A program made the translations under genes and the position numbers. Shown piece after piece: positions 17,389 to 27,236 of a stretch of DNA of 64,000 nt. Source of the stretch: Saccharopolyspora sp. SCSIO 74807 (GTDB lineage: Bacteria > Actinomycetota > Actinomycetes > Mycobacteriales > Pseudonocardiaceae); contig NZ_CP146100.1 in assembly GCF_037023755.1 (NCBI RefSeq), forward strand, positions 870,501 through 934,500, in the 5' to 3' direction. Below the pieces are notes generated by a model. The model worked only from the letters and a program-made list of their open reading frames with translations, was not told the DNA's origin and made no database searches. Each line of letters opens with the position of its first letter. The stretch's first letter is position 1.

Positions 17389-18330
17389 ATGCGTATCGGA
17401 CTGATCGCGATCGACGGCTGCTTCGGTTCGGCGGTCGCGTCGGTCATCGACATCGTGCGGGTGGCCGACGGAGCCCGCGGCGATGTCGACCCGCGGATCG
17501 ACCCGATCGAACTCGCCATCCTCGGACCGAAACGGCGGGTGACCACGACGGCATCGATGACCCTGTCGGTGGACCACCCGCTGTCGGAGTCCGGAGAGTT
17601 CGACGTGGTCGTCGTCCCTGCGCTTGGAACCCTCACGGCCGCCGCGACCCACGACGCCCTCCAGAGCCGAGATGCTCGTTCGGTCATCGCCTCACTCGGG
17701 CGCCTCGACGACGCGACCACCCGGATCGCCGCGGCGTGCACCGGCGTGTTCGCCGTCGCCGAGACCGGACGGATGCATCATCGGCGGGCGACGACCAGCT
17801 GGTTCCTGGGGCCGGAGTTCCTGAAGCGCTATCCGACCGTCGCCCTCGATCTCGACACCATGGTCGTGGTCGACGGGAACCTCGTCACCGCCGGCGCCGC
17901 CTTCGCCCACATCGACCTCGCGCTCTCACTCGTGCGATCGATCAGCCACGACCTGGCCCAACATGTCGCCAAGCTCCTCATCATCGACGAGCGCCCGTCG
18001 CAGGCGGCCTTCGTCGCCTACGAACATCTCCGGCACGAGGACTCGATCGTCGTCGAGTTCGAACGCTTCGTGCGCGTCCGCCTGGACGAACCGTTCAACG
18101 TCGCCTTCGTCGCGCAGTCGCTCGGCACCAGCCGGCGCACCCTCGAACGACGAGTCCGTGCGGCGCTCAACCTCACTCCGCTCGGCTTCGTCCAACGGCT
18201 TCGCATCGAACGAGCTCGGCACCTCTCAGCAACCACGGACCTCACCTCCGCCGAGATCGCGCGACGGGTCGGCTACGCGAACGCCGAGACTCTGCGCTCC
18301 CTCCTGCGCAGGGAGCGACGCCGTTCCTGA
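17389..18330 (+). CDS. GlxA-type AraC-family regulator (DJ-1/PfpI-like sensor domain)
   Basis: 313 aa from ATG 17389, where the conserved RIGLIAIDGCFG begins. Residues 1-170 form a DJ-1/PfpI-like domain with the nucleophile-elbow region IAAACTGVFAVAE, including its Cys. Residues about 215-313 carry two AraC helix-turn-helices (FNVAFVAQSLGTSRRTLERR and LTSAEIARRVGYANAETLRS). It probably regulates the divergent ABM gene. Confidence 0.85.
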   Translation: MRIGLIAIDGCFGSAVASVIDIVRVADGARGDVDPRIDPIELAILGPKRRVTTTASMTLSVDHPLSESGEFDVVVVPALGTLTAAATHDALQSRDARSVIASLGRLDDATTRIAAACTGVFAVAETGRMHHRRATTSWFLGPEFLKRYPTVALDLDTMVVVDGNLVTAGAAFAHIDLALSLVRSISHDLAQHVAKLLIIDERPSQAAFVAYEHLRHEDSIVVEFERFVRVRLDEPFNVAFVAQSLGTSRRTLERRVRAALNLTPLGFVQRLRIERARHLSATTDLTSAEIARRVGYANAETLRSLLRRERRRS

Positions 18331-18557
18331 CCTATCGCCATGCCTGTAGCCGGTGTCCTAGCGCTCGGTTGGAACCACCTCTCAGCACGTCGCGTCGACG
18401 CTCCTGCGTCGCCCCTGGACGACCCACTCGACACGCCCGCAGCACAGGCCATGTGACGTGCCCCGGCTTCCCGGACGGTCGGGGTTGGGTGGCTGTGATG
18501 TCGCTGCGTTCTCGTCGAGGGGGTCAGCAGACCCGATCAGGGTCGATTGGGATGAGC

Positions 18558-18724
18558 CGCGAAGGCGGTCAGGTCAGGGCGGCCGAACCCGGCCGGCGGG
18601 GTAGCGTCGGACACGTCGAGGTCTTTCGGATGGATGGCGTAGGAACCTCCATCGTCGGGAGACCTCGACGTCTATCTGCGGACCGACGCGCCCGGCCGAC
18701 CTACACCCTCATCTGGGAAGAGCC
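18558..18724 (-). mobile_element. orphan right end of the ISL3-family element
   Basis: About 165 bp nearly identical to the right end of the complete element (16138-16303): the first 20 codons of the transposase, the upstream region and the terminal repeat ending GGGAAGAGCC. The rest of the IS is absent. Its outer edge falls inside hsdR, so the insertion removed the 3' end of that gene, and a later deletion removed most of the IS. Confidence 0.8.
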
Positions 18725-20611
18725 CTTACCGTGCGCTCGGACGCGCTCGATCTCCTCCGGATCAGTGACCACGTCCCGGCGCTCCGGGGCCTCCCAAGCG
18801 CCCTCGTCCTGCTCGACGTACTCGGACCCCGGCTCGGCCACCTCGTCGTCAGCTGGCCCCTCGGGCGCTTCGACCTCCTGTTCCACGACTTCCTCGAAGA
18901 GGCCGGATTCGTCCTCCTGATCGACGATCACTCGTACCGGGGGACCGTCGAAGTCCGGGTCGTTGAACTTCACGGTCGCTTCGACGAAGTCGATGATGTC
19001 GAACGACTGCTTGTGCACATCCGGGCACAGTCGCGTCCCGCGTCCGATAATCTGCTTGAACTCCGGTACCGAGCTGATCCGGCGGAACAGGACGATGTTG
19101 CGCACGGACGGCATGTCCACACCCGTCGACAGCAACCTCGACGTCACAGCAATCACCGGCTCATCAGTGTCGATCCGCTTGAACGCGTCCAACAAGGCCT
19201 GGCCGTGCTTCCCGTCACTCGAGGTGATGCGGCAGACGTAATTCCAGTACTGCCGGACCTTGTCGGTGTTGAGATTGTTCAGCGCCCGCATCATGCGGCC
19301 GGCGTGGTCGGTGTCCTCGCAGAACACAATCGTCTTGCCCATGCGGTCCGTGCGGTGAAGGTACTCGGTCAGGTACCGTGCCGCCTCGTCGGTCCGGTCC
19401 AGAATCTTCAGCTGCTTCTCGTAGTCCCTCGGCGTGTACAGCCGGTCCGGGATCTCCGTTCCGTGCAAGTCTCGCTGCCCCGACTCAGGCCGCCACCCGG
19501 TCATGTCGATGTTGAGCCGGACCTTGCGGACCCGGTAGGGCGCCAGGTACCCGTCCTCGATGCCGTCCTTGAGGGAGTACTCGTAGATTTCGTTGGTGAA
19601 GTATGCGTGCGTGTCGGCGTCCGCCTTGCGGACCGGGGTCGCCGTCAGACCGAGCTGGGTCGCGGGCGCGTAGTGCTCCAGGATGCTCCGCCAGCCAGAC
19701 GACTCCCGGGCACTCCCCCTGTGACACTCGTCGACGATCACCAGATCGAAGAAGTCCGGCGGGAACTGCTTGAACAACGCCTGTTCGTCGCCGTTCTCCA
19801 GGGATTGGTAGAGCGCGAAATAGATCTGCCTGCCCAGTTTGACCTCACCGCCGGAGATCTTGTGCACGAGATCGCCGTAAACCCGGGCGAAGTAGTCATC
19901 CTTGGGCTGGTCCACGAGCACGTTGCGGTCGGCGAGGTAGAGGATCTTCGGCTTGCGCCCGGATGGCCAGCCGACTTCCCGAAGCTTGGCCACAATGAGG
20001 TAGGCGACGAAGGTCTTCCCGGTACCGGTGGCCAAGGTCAGCAGGAGCCGCTTGTCCCCCCGCGCGATCGCACGCACGGCGCGATTCACCGCCACACGCT
20101 GGTACTAGCGCGGCCGCTTAGGCGTGTTGTTCGTGTTGCGGAGCTGGTGGTCGAAGGGGGTCTTCTCCAGCTCGGCCTGCAGATCGGTATCGATCCCCTG
20201 CCGGTCGCGATAGCGCTGCCAGAGCTCATCGGGGGACGGGTACTCGTCGACCTGGTCGATCCGCCCCGTCGTGGCATCGATCTCGTAGATCGTGGTCCCG
20301 TTGGTGGCATAGGCGAAGGGCACGTCGAGACGCCGGGCATATTGCTTGGCTTGCTCGATGCCCTCGTCAGCGTCCTTACGCGTACGCTTGGCCTCCACGA
20401 CGGCGATGACGAGATCTTCGGCGTACTCCAGCGCGTAATCCGCTCGCAGCGGCGCTTCCCGACGATGCCAACGCTTGCCCGCCAGCAGCTTCCCGTCGTT
20501 GATCTGGTACTCGTGTCGAATCCGGCCGCCCCAACCGGCCGCAGCGAGCGCCGGCAGCACCAACTGCTGACACGTCTCGTCTTCGTCGAGTCCCTGCCCA
20601 AGGTCCGCCAT
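18725..20611 (-). pseudogene. hsdR: type I restriction enzyme R subunit, broken by an amber codon and an IS
   Basis: Residues 1-160 are the HSDR_N nuclease region (EYQINDGKLLAGKRW, DYALEY, then IAVVEAKR, the ExK of a PD-(D/E)xK site). The SF2 translocase follows, with LATGTGKT (Walker A), VDECHRGSA (DECH box), TATPVRKAD and IGRGTRLCPD. Two lesions are visible. A TAG codon at 20105-20107 interrupts the frame between RPR and YQRVAVNRA; the reading frame is unchanged on both sides, and a Tyr is expected there. The 3' end runs into an ISL3 end at 18724, removing the C-terminal domain. No hsdM or hsdS lies nearby, so the system is dead. ATG 20611 begins the family-like MADLGQGLDEDETC. Confidence 0.85.
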
Positions 20612-20825
20612 GATCCCTTGATACCTGACATCCCGGTCACACGTCCCGGATTCGCCGCAGCGAGCGTTCCTGGCCGTACCGCCCACCACCGTGGAGTGAC
20701 CCGCCGAGATGAACGGGCCCCCTCTCCGGCAGCCTCACGCCGAGCGTGTACGAAGACGCCGTACGGACCAGCTGGCCGAGGCAATCCACGTCCGATCCGT
20801 CGCGACGCCGCCGGCCCGAAGGACT

Positions 20826-20983
20826 GGTCGGACCCCGCAGCTAAGCTGCTCGGCCACCGCATGCCCGGCGTCGAAGGCATCTACTCCCACGTCACCGAAC
20901 CCATGATCGACCACCTGAACACCACACTGGAGCGCCGCTGGCGGCGTTCACACCCCGCCCCGGACACCAACAGCCAGGGGTGA
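20826..20983 (+). pseudogene. C-terminal fragment of a tyrosine recombinase next to the att repeat
   Basis: About 52 codons read AAKLLGHRMPGVEGIYSHV, then IDHLNTTLERRWRR. This is the end of an actinomycete integrase, with the box II His/Arg (GHRM) and the Tyr nucleophile in GIYSHV. Nothing upstream in this frame is integrase-like; the rest was lost. It sits about 115 bp from the tRNA-Val att copy, where an integrating element normally keeps its integrase. Confidence 0.7.
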
Positions 20984-21099
20984 ACACAGATGCCGTGAAC
21001 ACAGTAAGCCAAGATCAACGCCTCCCACAGCGCTCCCAAAATAGTAGGAACCCCAACCAACTAATATCGTCGGCTGGGGCTCTCACCTGGGTATACAAC

Positions 21100-21149
21100 T
21101 GGTGCGCGATACTGGGATCGAACCAGTGACCTCTACCGTGTCAAGGTAG
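21100..21149 (-). repeat. att-like direct repeat, copy 2: 3' half of tRNA-Val(GAC)
   Basis: Identical over 50 bp to 10327-10376 and in the same orientation. Again only the anticodon arm, T-arm and acceptor 3' strand are present; what follows on the 5' side is not tRNA. Two half copies and no whole gene in the window mean the intact tRNA-Val lies elsewhere. Confidence 0.85.
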
Positions 21150-21235
21150 TGGCCCTTCGATTCTGACCAGCACACTCGCGCTCCGCCGCAGGTCAGCGGG
21201 CTTCGTTCCTCCTCGTTCCGACGGGTTGTGGCGCG

Positions 21236-21868
21236 TTGAACCGCGTTCCGGTCGCCATCAGATCGCCATATGATCTTGACGTTGGACCGGGCTGCATGCT
21301 GGCCGTCGTCCCCTCTCCGCCTTCTCGTCGATCCAGCCAACTCCGCAATAGCCGCGGAAGTCGCCGGTCGACGAAGGCCCCGTTCTCAACGTCGGACGTC
21401 GACCGACCGCGTCAGAGCATTCGTCGTGCAGGTCGTTGTTCTAGTAAGTACCCGAAAGCGGACCTAACGCTAGAGCGTACGAACCACCGCGACCTACTGG
21501 TCGAAGGTCCAGAAATCCAGGTCAGCCCCGTAGACGGGCTCGCTCGACAACTCGATGACGACCAGGTCCAGAAGCTCATCGAGGGCTACACCTCGGGCGC
21601 GACCGTCTACGAGCTGGGTGACCAGTTCGGCATCGAGCGCCGCACCGTGTCCGCGATCCTGCACCGCCACGGTGTCCCGATGCGCCGCCGCGGCCTGTCC
21701 ACCGAGCAGATCGACGACGCCGTCCGGCTCTACAACCAAGGCTGGTCACTGGCCCGGATCGCCGCACACATGGACGTCGCCGCCCGCACCGTCCGCCAAC
21801 GCCTGCACGAGCGCGACGTCCCGATCCGCGACACCCACGGGCAGACCTGGGCAGGTGCAGCGCGATGA
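21236..21868 (+). CDS. helix-turn-helix protein, possibly a recombinase C-terminal remnant
   Basis: The supported part is the last about 110 residues, with two HTH units: [20 protein letters not shown] / [20 protein letters not shown], and [20 protein letters not shown] / [19 protein letters not shown]. This repeat type occurs in resolvase-like proteins and in small regulators of integrative elements. The first 80 residues of the open frame look non-coding, and no good start codon precedes the HTH region. It may therefore be a 5'-truncated serine recombinase or have an unusual start. Its TGA overlaps the next ATG (ATGA), so it was part of an operon with the DUF2637 gene. Confidence 0.5.
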   Translation: MNRVPVAIRSPYDLDVGPGCMLAVVPSPPSRRSSQLRNSRGSRRSTKAPFSTSDVDRPRQSIRRAGRCSSKYPKADLTLERTNHRDLLVEGPEIQVSPVDGLARQLDDDQVQKLIEGYTSGATVYELGDQFGIERRTVSAILHRHGVPMRRRGLSTEQIDDAVRLYNQGWSLARIAAHMDVAARTVRQRLHERDVPIRDTHGQTWAGAAR

Positions 21869-22665
21869 CCGCCACACCGTCCACACCGAGCCCCGCTCCC
21901 GACCGGTCACTGCACCTGCAGTGCGCCTGCACCCTCCTGGTGGCCGTCGGCGCCGCCTACGTCTCCTACCGGCACGGCCGCGACTTCGCCCTGCGATTCG
22001 GCGCCGACGAGACCACAGCCACCCTCTGGCCGCTCATCGTTGACGGCTTGTTGACGATGGCGACCATCGAACTGTGGAAAACCGGCCACCGCCATCGCGC
22101 CACCGGCCAGTGGAAGGCATGGTTGTCGTTCGCCCTCGGGATCGGGTTGTCGCTGTGCGCCAACATCGCCTCCGCACCCGAGCTGAACGCCTTCTCCATC
22201 GCCGTAGCCGCCTGCCCACCACTCGCGCTACTGCTGTCAGTCGAACTGCTCAACCAGGCGCTCAAGCGGCGCCGAGCGGAGACGTCAAACGGCACCGGTC
22301 ACGAGTCAGATGAGAACGCATCACCAGAGCCGTACTCACCGGACACCGGTGAAACCCGCCCGTTGTCGAAGGGCTCCGAGACGAGTGCCGAGGTGCCAGC
22401 GCTGCGCACGATGGTGAACAACGTGCCTGGTCACTGCACCAACAGCGCTGACGCTGGCTCAGGAGTACCGCACGGTGAGGATGCTGATCCGCTGCGCGCA
22501 AAGGCATACCGGCTCGACGCCGAACACTGGAACCTCTACCAACGTCCGATCTCAGCCGACACCCTCCGCCGCAAGCTCAGCATCGGCTCGAAACGAGCAC
22601 GCGCCCTCACCCACCACCTCCGCCAGCAACGCCAACCCGGAGCGATGCTGGCAGCGGTGGAATAG
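21865..22665 (+). CDS. DUF2637 membrane protein of an actinomycete integrative element
   Basis: 266 aa. Four hydrophobic segments occupy residues about 10-140 ([73 protein letters not shown]) with the DUF2637 arrangement. A polar tail follows, ending in a DNA-binding-like segment ([20 protein letters not shown]). DUF2637 proteins are common in actinomycete integrative and conjugative elements and plasmids, where they have been linked to replication or spread functions. The placement right after an att copy supports an element boundary here. Confidence 0.75.
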   Translation: MTATPSTPSPAPDRSLHLQCACTLLVAVGAAYVSYRHGRDFALRFGADETTATLWPLIVDGLLTMATIELWKTGHRHRATGQWKAWLSFALGIGLSLCANIASAPELNAFSIAVAACPPLALLLSVELLNQALKRRRAETSNGTGHESDENASPEPYSPDTGETRPLSKGSETSAEVPALRTMVNNVPGHCTNSADAGSGVPHGEDADPLRAKAYRLDAEHWNLYQRPISADTLRRKLSIGSKRARALTHHLRQQRQPGAMLAAVE

Positions 22666-22725
22666 ACGCCGTGGCCCTTACCCGCATGAACGACCTTCCG
22701 TCGGGTAAGGGCCACGCGTCTGAGG

Positions 22726-23730
22726 TCAGCGCGCGGCGGTTCCGACCTTGGCGGCGTATCCACCGCCTGTGTGTTCTGGAGCGATGTGTGCCGCACTGGT
22801 CGCTTCGTGTTCGGCGAGCCAGCGTTCGGCGTCTATGGCTGCCGCACAACCAGAGCCGGCCGCGGTGATGGCCTGGCGGTAGGTCTTGTCGACCAGGTCG
22901 CCTGCTGCGAAGACACCGGGGATTCCGGTTTGCGTGGTGGGCTGTTGCACGAGGACGTATTTCTCTTCGTCAACGTGGAGTTGGTCGCGGACCAGTTCGC
23001 TGCGGGGTTCGTGTCCGATCGCGACGAACATGCCGCTGACCGGAAGCTCGGATTCGGCACCGGTGACTGTGTCCTGCAGCTTCAACCCGGTGACCGCGGT
23101 GTCGCCGACGACCTCGGTGACGACGGCGTTGGTGCGCCACTTGATCTTCTCGTTCGCGCGGGCGCGTTCGAGCATGATCTTGGAGGCGCGGAATTCCTCG
23201 CGGCGGTGGATGATCGTGACCGAGCGGGCGAAGCGGGTGAGGAAGGTCGCTTCCTCCATCGCCGAATCGCCGCCGCCGACGACGGCGATGTCCTGGTCGC
23301 GGAAGAAGAACCCGTCGCAGGTGGCGCAGGACGACACACCGCGCCCGAGCAGGCGTTCCTCGCCGGGCACTCCGACGTAGCGGGCGGCGGCGCCCATCGC
23401 GAGGATGATGGCCTTGGCCCGGTACTCGACGCCATTGGCGAGGACCGTTTTCGTCTCACCGCTGAGGTCGATGTTCTCGACGTCCTCGGTTCTCAGTTCG
23501 GCACCGAAGCGCAGGGCTTGGTTGCGCATCTGCTCCATGAGTTCGGGACCCATGATGCCGTCGCGGAAGCCCGGATAGTTCTCGACCTCGGTGGTGGTCA
23601 TCAGCGCGCCACCGAACTGGGTGCCCTCGAAGACAAGGGGGTCGAGTTCGGCCCGAGCGGCATACACGGCGGCGGTATATCCGGCGGGGCCGGAGCCGAC
23701 GATGATCAGGTTGCGGATCTCGCTCGTCAC
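22726..23730 (-). CDS. trxB: thioredoxin reductase (ars operon copy)
   Basis: 334 aa, full length for bacterial TrxB. Residues 9-20 hold the FAD-binding [12 protein letters not shown]; the redox motif SCATCDG places the Cys pair at 135 and 138; [16 protein letters not shown] is the NADPH site; [20 protein letters not shown] is the second FAD motif. It starts inside the last codons of arsC (4-bp overlap), so the reductase is made together with the arsenate reductase. In Trx-coupled ArsC systems it would supply electrons for arsenate reduction. The C-terminal tail after about 310 is variable. Confidence 0.92.
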   Translation of the reverse strand: MTSEIRNLIIVGSGPAGYTAAVYAARAELDPLVFEGTQFGGALMTTTEVENYPGFRDGIMGPELMEQMRNQALRFGAELRTEDVENIDLSGETKTVLANGVEYRAKAIILAMGAAARYVGVPGEERLLGRGVSSCATCDGFFFRDQDIAVVGGGDSAMEEATFLTRFARSVTIIHRREEFRASKIMLERARANEKIKWRTNAVVTEVVGDTAVTGLKLQDTVTGAESELPVSGMFVAIGHEPRSELVRDQLHVDEEKYVLVQQPTTQTGIPGVFAAGDLVDKTYRQAITAAGSGCAAAIDAERWLAEHEATSAAHIAPEHTGGGYAAKVGTAAR

Positions 23731-24401
23731 CGCGCGGCCTCCGGTGCCAGTTCGGCGAGCAGGCTGGTGACGCGGCGGTCGATCTCGTCGCGGATGGCGC
23801 GGACTTCCTCGACCGACTTCCCGGCGGGGTCGTCAAGTTCCCAGTCGAGGTAGCGCTTGCCGGGGAAGACCGGGCAGGCATCCCCGCAGCCCATCGTAAT
23901 CACGACGTCGGCGGCCTCGACCGCCTCGGTCGTCAAGGGCTTGGGGAACTCCTGGGACAGGTCGAGGTCGAGTTCGGCCATCGCGTGCACCACCGCTGGG
24001 TTGATCGTCTCGGCCGGGGCGGAGCCGGCCGAACGGACGGTGACCCGACCTTGGGCGCGGTGGTGCAGCAGCGCGGCGGCCATCTGGGATCGGCCTGCAT
24101 TGTGCACGCAAACGAACAGCACTTCGGGGGTCGAGGACACGAGGTCTCCTTGGTTCTTGGCGATCGAGGTCAGGCGTTCGCGAGCGAAGCGCGTCGCGAG
24201 CGTGGCGAGGTGGGTGTGCACCCGAGCGGTGGCGTTGAGTTGCGTGTAGGTCTCGTCCAGTACCGCGCGGATGGTTTCCGAGCCGAAGATTCCCCAGAAC
24301 TGGGGTTGCAGGTCGGCGGTTGCACGGTCGAGGAGTTCGGTGACGTGTGGGTCGGTCAGCCGGTATTCCTCGGCATCGTGGTGGTGGGGTGACGTGGACA
24401 T
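23727..24401 (-). CDS. arsC: arsenate reductase, LMW-phosphatase type with N-terminal helical domain
   Basis: 224 aa. Residues 1-85 form a three-helix domain ([20 protein letters not shown] ... [16 protein letters not shown]) seen in actinobacterial ArsC proteins. Residues about 92-215 are the low-molecular-weight phosphatase-like reductase: [13 protein letters not shown] (nucleophile Cys98), a VRSAGSAP turn, [20 protein letters not shown] with the resolving Cys pair, and [20 protein letters not shown]. It reduces As(V) to As(III), here probably with thioredoxin, given the overlapping trxB. It is transcribed from the arsR side. Confidence 0.92.
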   Translation of the reverse strand: MSTSPHHHDAEEYRLTDPHVTELLDRATADLQPQFWGIFGSETIRAVLDETYTQLNATARVHTHLATLATRFARERLTSIAKNQGDLVSSTPEVLFVCVHNAGRSQMAAALLHHRAQGRVTVRSAGSAPAETINPAVVHAMAELDLDLSQEFPKPLTTEAVEAADVVITMGCGDACPVFPGKRYLDWELDDPAGKSVEEVRAIRDEIDRRVTSLLAELAPEAAR

Positions 24402-24502
24402 GGTCAGCCGCCTGAAGTTCGGAAGGGCGAGTCTTGACTCGGGGCTTGATTGGCTGAGGTAGGACTCCTATCGAGTTGTGTTGATGGGACATCGCGCTCG
24501 GC

Positions 24503-24868
24503 TCAGGCGCAGGGGCGACGGATGGCCTGGGCGTGGTGTGCCTGCGCGGTGAGGTTCGCGATGCCCACGGTGAGCAGGCTCAGCGCTTCCGGGCGCAGCC
24601 GATAGTAGGTGTACCGGCCGCGCGGCTCGGCGGAGACAAAGCCGGCTTCGCGGAGAACGCGCAGGTGGTGACTGATGGTGGATTGCCGGGCGCCGGTGTC
24701 GTCCACCAGGTGGCAGGTGCACATCTGCTCGCGGGCGAGCAGGCGCACGATCTCCGCGCGGAGCGGGTCCCCGAAGAGCTTCACGGCAGCTTCGGCGAGG
24801 TCCGGTTGCGCGTCCGCAGCGTGTCCGGGAGCGTCTTCGTCAGCCCCAGCGACGGGTGACATCAACAT
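24503..24868 (-). CDS. arsR: ArsR/SmtB-family arsenic repressor
   Basis: About 121 aa. The winged helix has the ArsR pattern AVKLFGDPLRAEIVRLLARE, then the metal site region MCTCHLVDDTGARQSTISHH (Cys-x-Cys at the start of the recognition helix), HLRVLREAGFVSAEPRGRYT. As(III) binding to these thiolates would release DNA. The start may be ATG 24868 or ATG 24862; neither has a strong ribosome site, so a leaderless or short-leader transcript is possible. It heads arsR-arsC-trxB and faces the arsDA-arsB operon. Confidence 0.87.
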   Translation of the reverse strand: MLMSPVAGADEDAPGHAADAQPDLAEAAVKLFGDPLRAEIVRLLAREQMCTCHLVDDTGARQSTISHHLRVLREAGFVSAEPRGRYTYYRLRPEALSLLTVGIANLTAQAHHAQAIRRPCA

Positions 24869-25068
24869 GGTTCGATGTAAGCATCAACGAGAGCGTCCCG
24901 TCAAGTGCGGTACCGGGTGGCACGGGATACATATGCGCTGCTGTTTTACTCCTCTCCTCGGAGCCAAGAACCTAAATTAGTCGACCATCACATCAGCTTC
25001 GTTTGATTCATCAGCTTGGGTCGATGTACCGTCGGCTGTGTAGTGCTCCCAGCGGGAAGGGGTCCGTG
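24869..25068. promoter_or_regulatory. divergent ars promoter region
   Basis: 200 bp between arsR and the arsD-arsA gene. On the minus strand near the arsR start GTTGATG occurs twice (with ACATCGAA between), the kind of ATCAA/TTGAT half-site bound by ArsR proteins. The centre (24950-25000) is A/T-rich for this genome. Exact -35/-10 boxes cannot be assigned. Confidence 0.4.
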
Positions 25069-27165
25069 ATGGCTTCTGTCGAGATTTTTGACCCGGCGAT
25101 GTGCTGTTCGACCGGGGTGTGTGGGCCGTCGGTGGACCCGGCGTTGACGCAGTTCGCTGCTGACGTGGAGTGGCTGGGCTCCGCGGGGGTGGAGGTACAC
25201 CGGTTCGGCTTGTCGACCGAGCCCGGCAAGTTCGTGGAGAACGGCGAGGTCGGCGGGCTACTGAAGGACAAAGGCGAAGAAGCCCTGCCTGCCGTGTTCG
25301 TCGACGGTGCACTGCGCACCTCCGGGCGGTACCCGACGCGCGTGGAACTGTCCGAGTGGACGGGGGTGGCCACCGTGCCCACCGATCAGGTCCTCGGCGG
25401 TCTGCTGCGGGTGCGCACGCCATTCGTGTTCTTCACCGGTAAGGGCGGCGTGGGCAAGACGTCGACGGCGTCGGCGACGGCGATTGGTCTGGCCGATGCC
25501 GGCCGCAGCGTGCTGGTGGTCAGCACCGATCCCGCCTCGAACCTCGGCGAGGTCCTGGAGACCACTGCGGGCAGGGACCCGCAGCCGGTCCCCGGGGTGG
25601 CTGGGTTGTTCGTGATGAACCTCGATCCGGGTGAGGCTGCGGCGCAGTATCGGGAGAAGGTCCTCGGCCCGTACCGGGACAGCCTGCCCGTCTCGGCTGT
25701 GGAGCAGATCGAGGAACAGCTCTCCGGCGCGTGCACGGTGGAGATCGCCGCGTTCAACGAGTTCGTCGCGTTGCTGACCGATCCGGAGGTCCGCGAGCGG
25801 TTCGACCACGTCGTGTTCGACACCGCGCCCACCGGGCACACGCTGCGGTTGCTGAGCCTGCCCAGCGCGTGGTCGGACTTCTTGGCCACCAACCCCGGCG
25901 GCGCCTCGTGTCTCGGCCCGCTGGCGGAGATGGGGGCGCAGCAGCAGCGCTACGCCGAGGCGATGCACGCGCTGGCCGACGGCGATCAGACCACGCTGGT
26001 CCTGGTGACCCGCCCCGAGCAGGGAGCATTGGCAGAAGCCGGACGGGCGTCTGCTGAGCTGCGGGAACTCGGCGTCGGCAACCAGCGGTTGATCGTCAAC
26101 GGCGTGTTCACGGCCACCCGCAACGACGACCCGCTGGCACAAGCGTGGCAGCAGCGCGCCGAGCACGCGCTAGAGCAGATGCCCGAGTCGTTGGCGGAAG
26201 TGACCGAGGTCGAGTCCGTGCCCCTGCTGCCGGAGCTGCCACTGGGTGTGCCGGGCTTGCGCGCCATGCTCAGTACCACGCTGCCAGCACAATCGGTCTC
26301 CACAACCGATACCGTGTTGCCCGCCGGCGTGGCTACCGACCTGCGGGAGCTGGTCGACGAGGTCGCCGCCAACGGCCGCGGGCTGGTGATGACGCTGGGC
26401 AAGGGCGGCGTCGGCAAGACCACAGTCGCCTCAGCGGTCGCCGTGGCGCTGGCCCGCCGGGGGCTTCCGGTCACGCTGACCACGACCGACCCGGCCGCGC
26501 ACCTCGATGCCTCGCTGGGCGACGGTCTTGGTGACCTGGAGGTCACGCGCATTGACCCGGTGGCCGAAACGGCTGCGTATACCGAGGCAGTACTTGCCGA
26601 GGCCGGCGCGGAACTGGATGAGCAGGGCCGGGCCTTGCTGGTTGAGGACCTACGGTCGCCCTGCACCGAGGAGATCGCGGTCTTCCACGCGTTCGCCCGC
26701 ACCGTGGCCGCCGCTCAGGATCGGATCGTGGTGGTCGACACCGCCCCGACCGGGCACACCCTGTTGCTGCTGGATGCCTCGCGTAGCTATCAGCGCCAGT
26801 TGTCCCAGCAGACTGGCCAGGCTCCACCGGCCGAAGCAGTGGAACTCCTCGACCGGCTGACCGATCCGGACTACACCCGCGTCGTTCTGGTGAGCCTGCC
26901 GGAGGCGACACCCGTACACGAGGCCGCCGCGCTGCAGGGCGACCTCGCTCGGGCGGGCATCAAGCCGTTCGCCTGGGTGGTCAACCAGAGCTTGGCCGCG
27001 GCATCCCCGACCGACCCGCTGCTGGTGGCCCGAGCCGCGTCCGAACGCCGCTACCTCGCCGAAGTCGCCACCGACCACGCCGAACGCACCGTGGTGCTGC
27101 CCTGGCAGGCCGCAGCACCGGTCGGAGCCGAGCACTTGGTGCGGCTCGCCCACGGCGACCACTAA
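25069..27165 (+). CDS. arsA: ArsD-ArsA fusion: arsenic metallochaperone joined to arsenite efflux ATPase
   Basis: 698 aa from ATG 25069, preceded by GGGAAGGGG. Residues 1-110 are ArsD-like: [20 protein letters not shown] supplies Cys12, Cys13 and Cys18, the As(III)-binding triad; the C-terminal vicinal Cys pairs of longer ArsD proteins are absent. The rest is ArsA with two ATPase halves: [11 protein letters not shown] (about 123) and [10 protein letters not shown] (about 443), each followed by a [24 protein letters not shown] signature. In the standard model ArsD passes As(III) to ArsA, which energises ArsB. Fusion would fix the 1:1 ratio and remove a diffusion step. It is followed 70 bp later by arsB. 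Confidence 0.9.
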   Translation: MASVEIFDPAMCCSTGVCGPSVDPALTQFAADVEWLGSAGVEVHRFGLSTEPGKFVENGEVGGLLKDKGEEALPAVFVDGALRTSGRYPTRVELSEWTGVATVPTDQVLGGLLRVRTPFVFFTGKGGVGKTSTASATAIGLADAGRSVLVVSTDPASNLGEVLETTAGRDPQPVPGVAGLFVMNLDPGEAAAQYREKVLGPYRDSLPVSAVEQIEEQLSGACTVEIAAFNEFVALLTDPEVRERFDHVVFDTAPTGHTLRLLSLPSAWSDFLATNPGGASCLGPLAEMGAQQQRYAEAMHALADGDQTTLVLVTRPEQGALAEAGRASAELRELGVGNQRLIVNGVFTATRNDDPLAQAWQQRAEHALEQMPESLAEVTEVESVPLLPELPLGVPGLRAMLSTTLPAQSVSTTDTVLPAGVATDLRELVDEVAANGRGLVMTLGKGGVGKTTVASAVAVALARRGLPVTLTTTDPAAHLDASLGDGLGDLEVTRIDPVAETAAYTEAVLAEAGAELDEQGRALLVEDLRSPCTEEIAVFHAFARTVAAAQDRIVVVDTAPTGHTLLLLDASRSYQRQLSQQTGQAPPAEAVELLDRLTDPDYTRVVLVSLPEATPVHEAAALQGDLARAGIKPFAWVVNQSLAAASPTDPLLVARAASERRYLAEVATDHAERTVVLPWQAAAPVGAEHLVRLAHGDH

Positions 27166-27236
27166 CCCCAACCGGTGGTCACACACGTCCCGGCCACCGA
27201 CCCCGACTTACGCTGGACAGGAGAGACGACGACGCC

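Noticed and set aside
18731-20983. 750-codon open frame on the plus strand
   Set aside because: Most of it is antisense to hsdR. Only its last about 52 codons are real, as an integrase fragment, and that part is listed separately.
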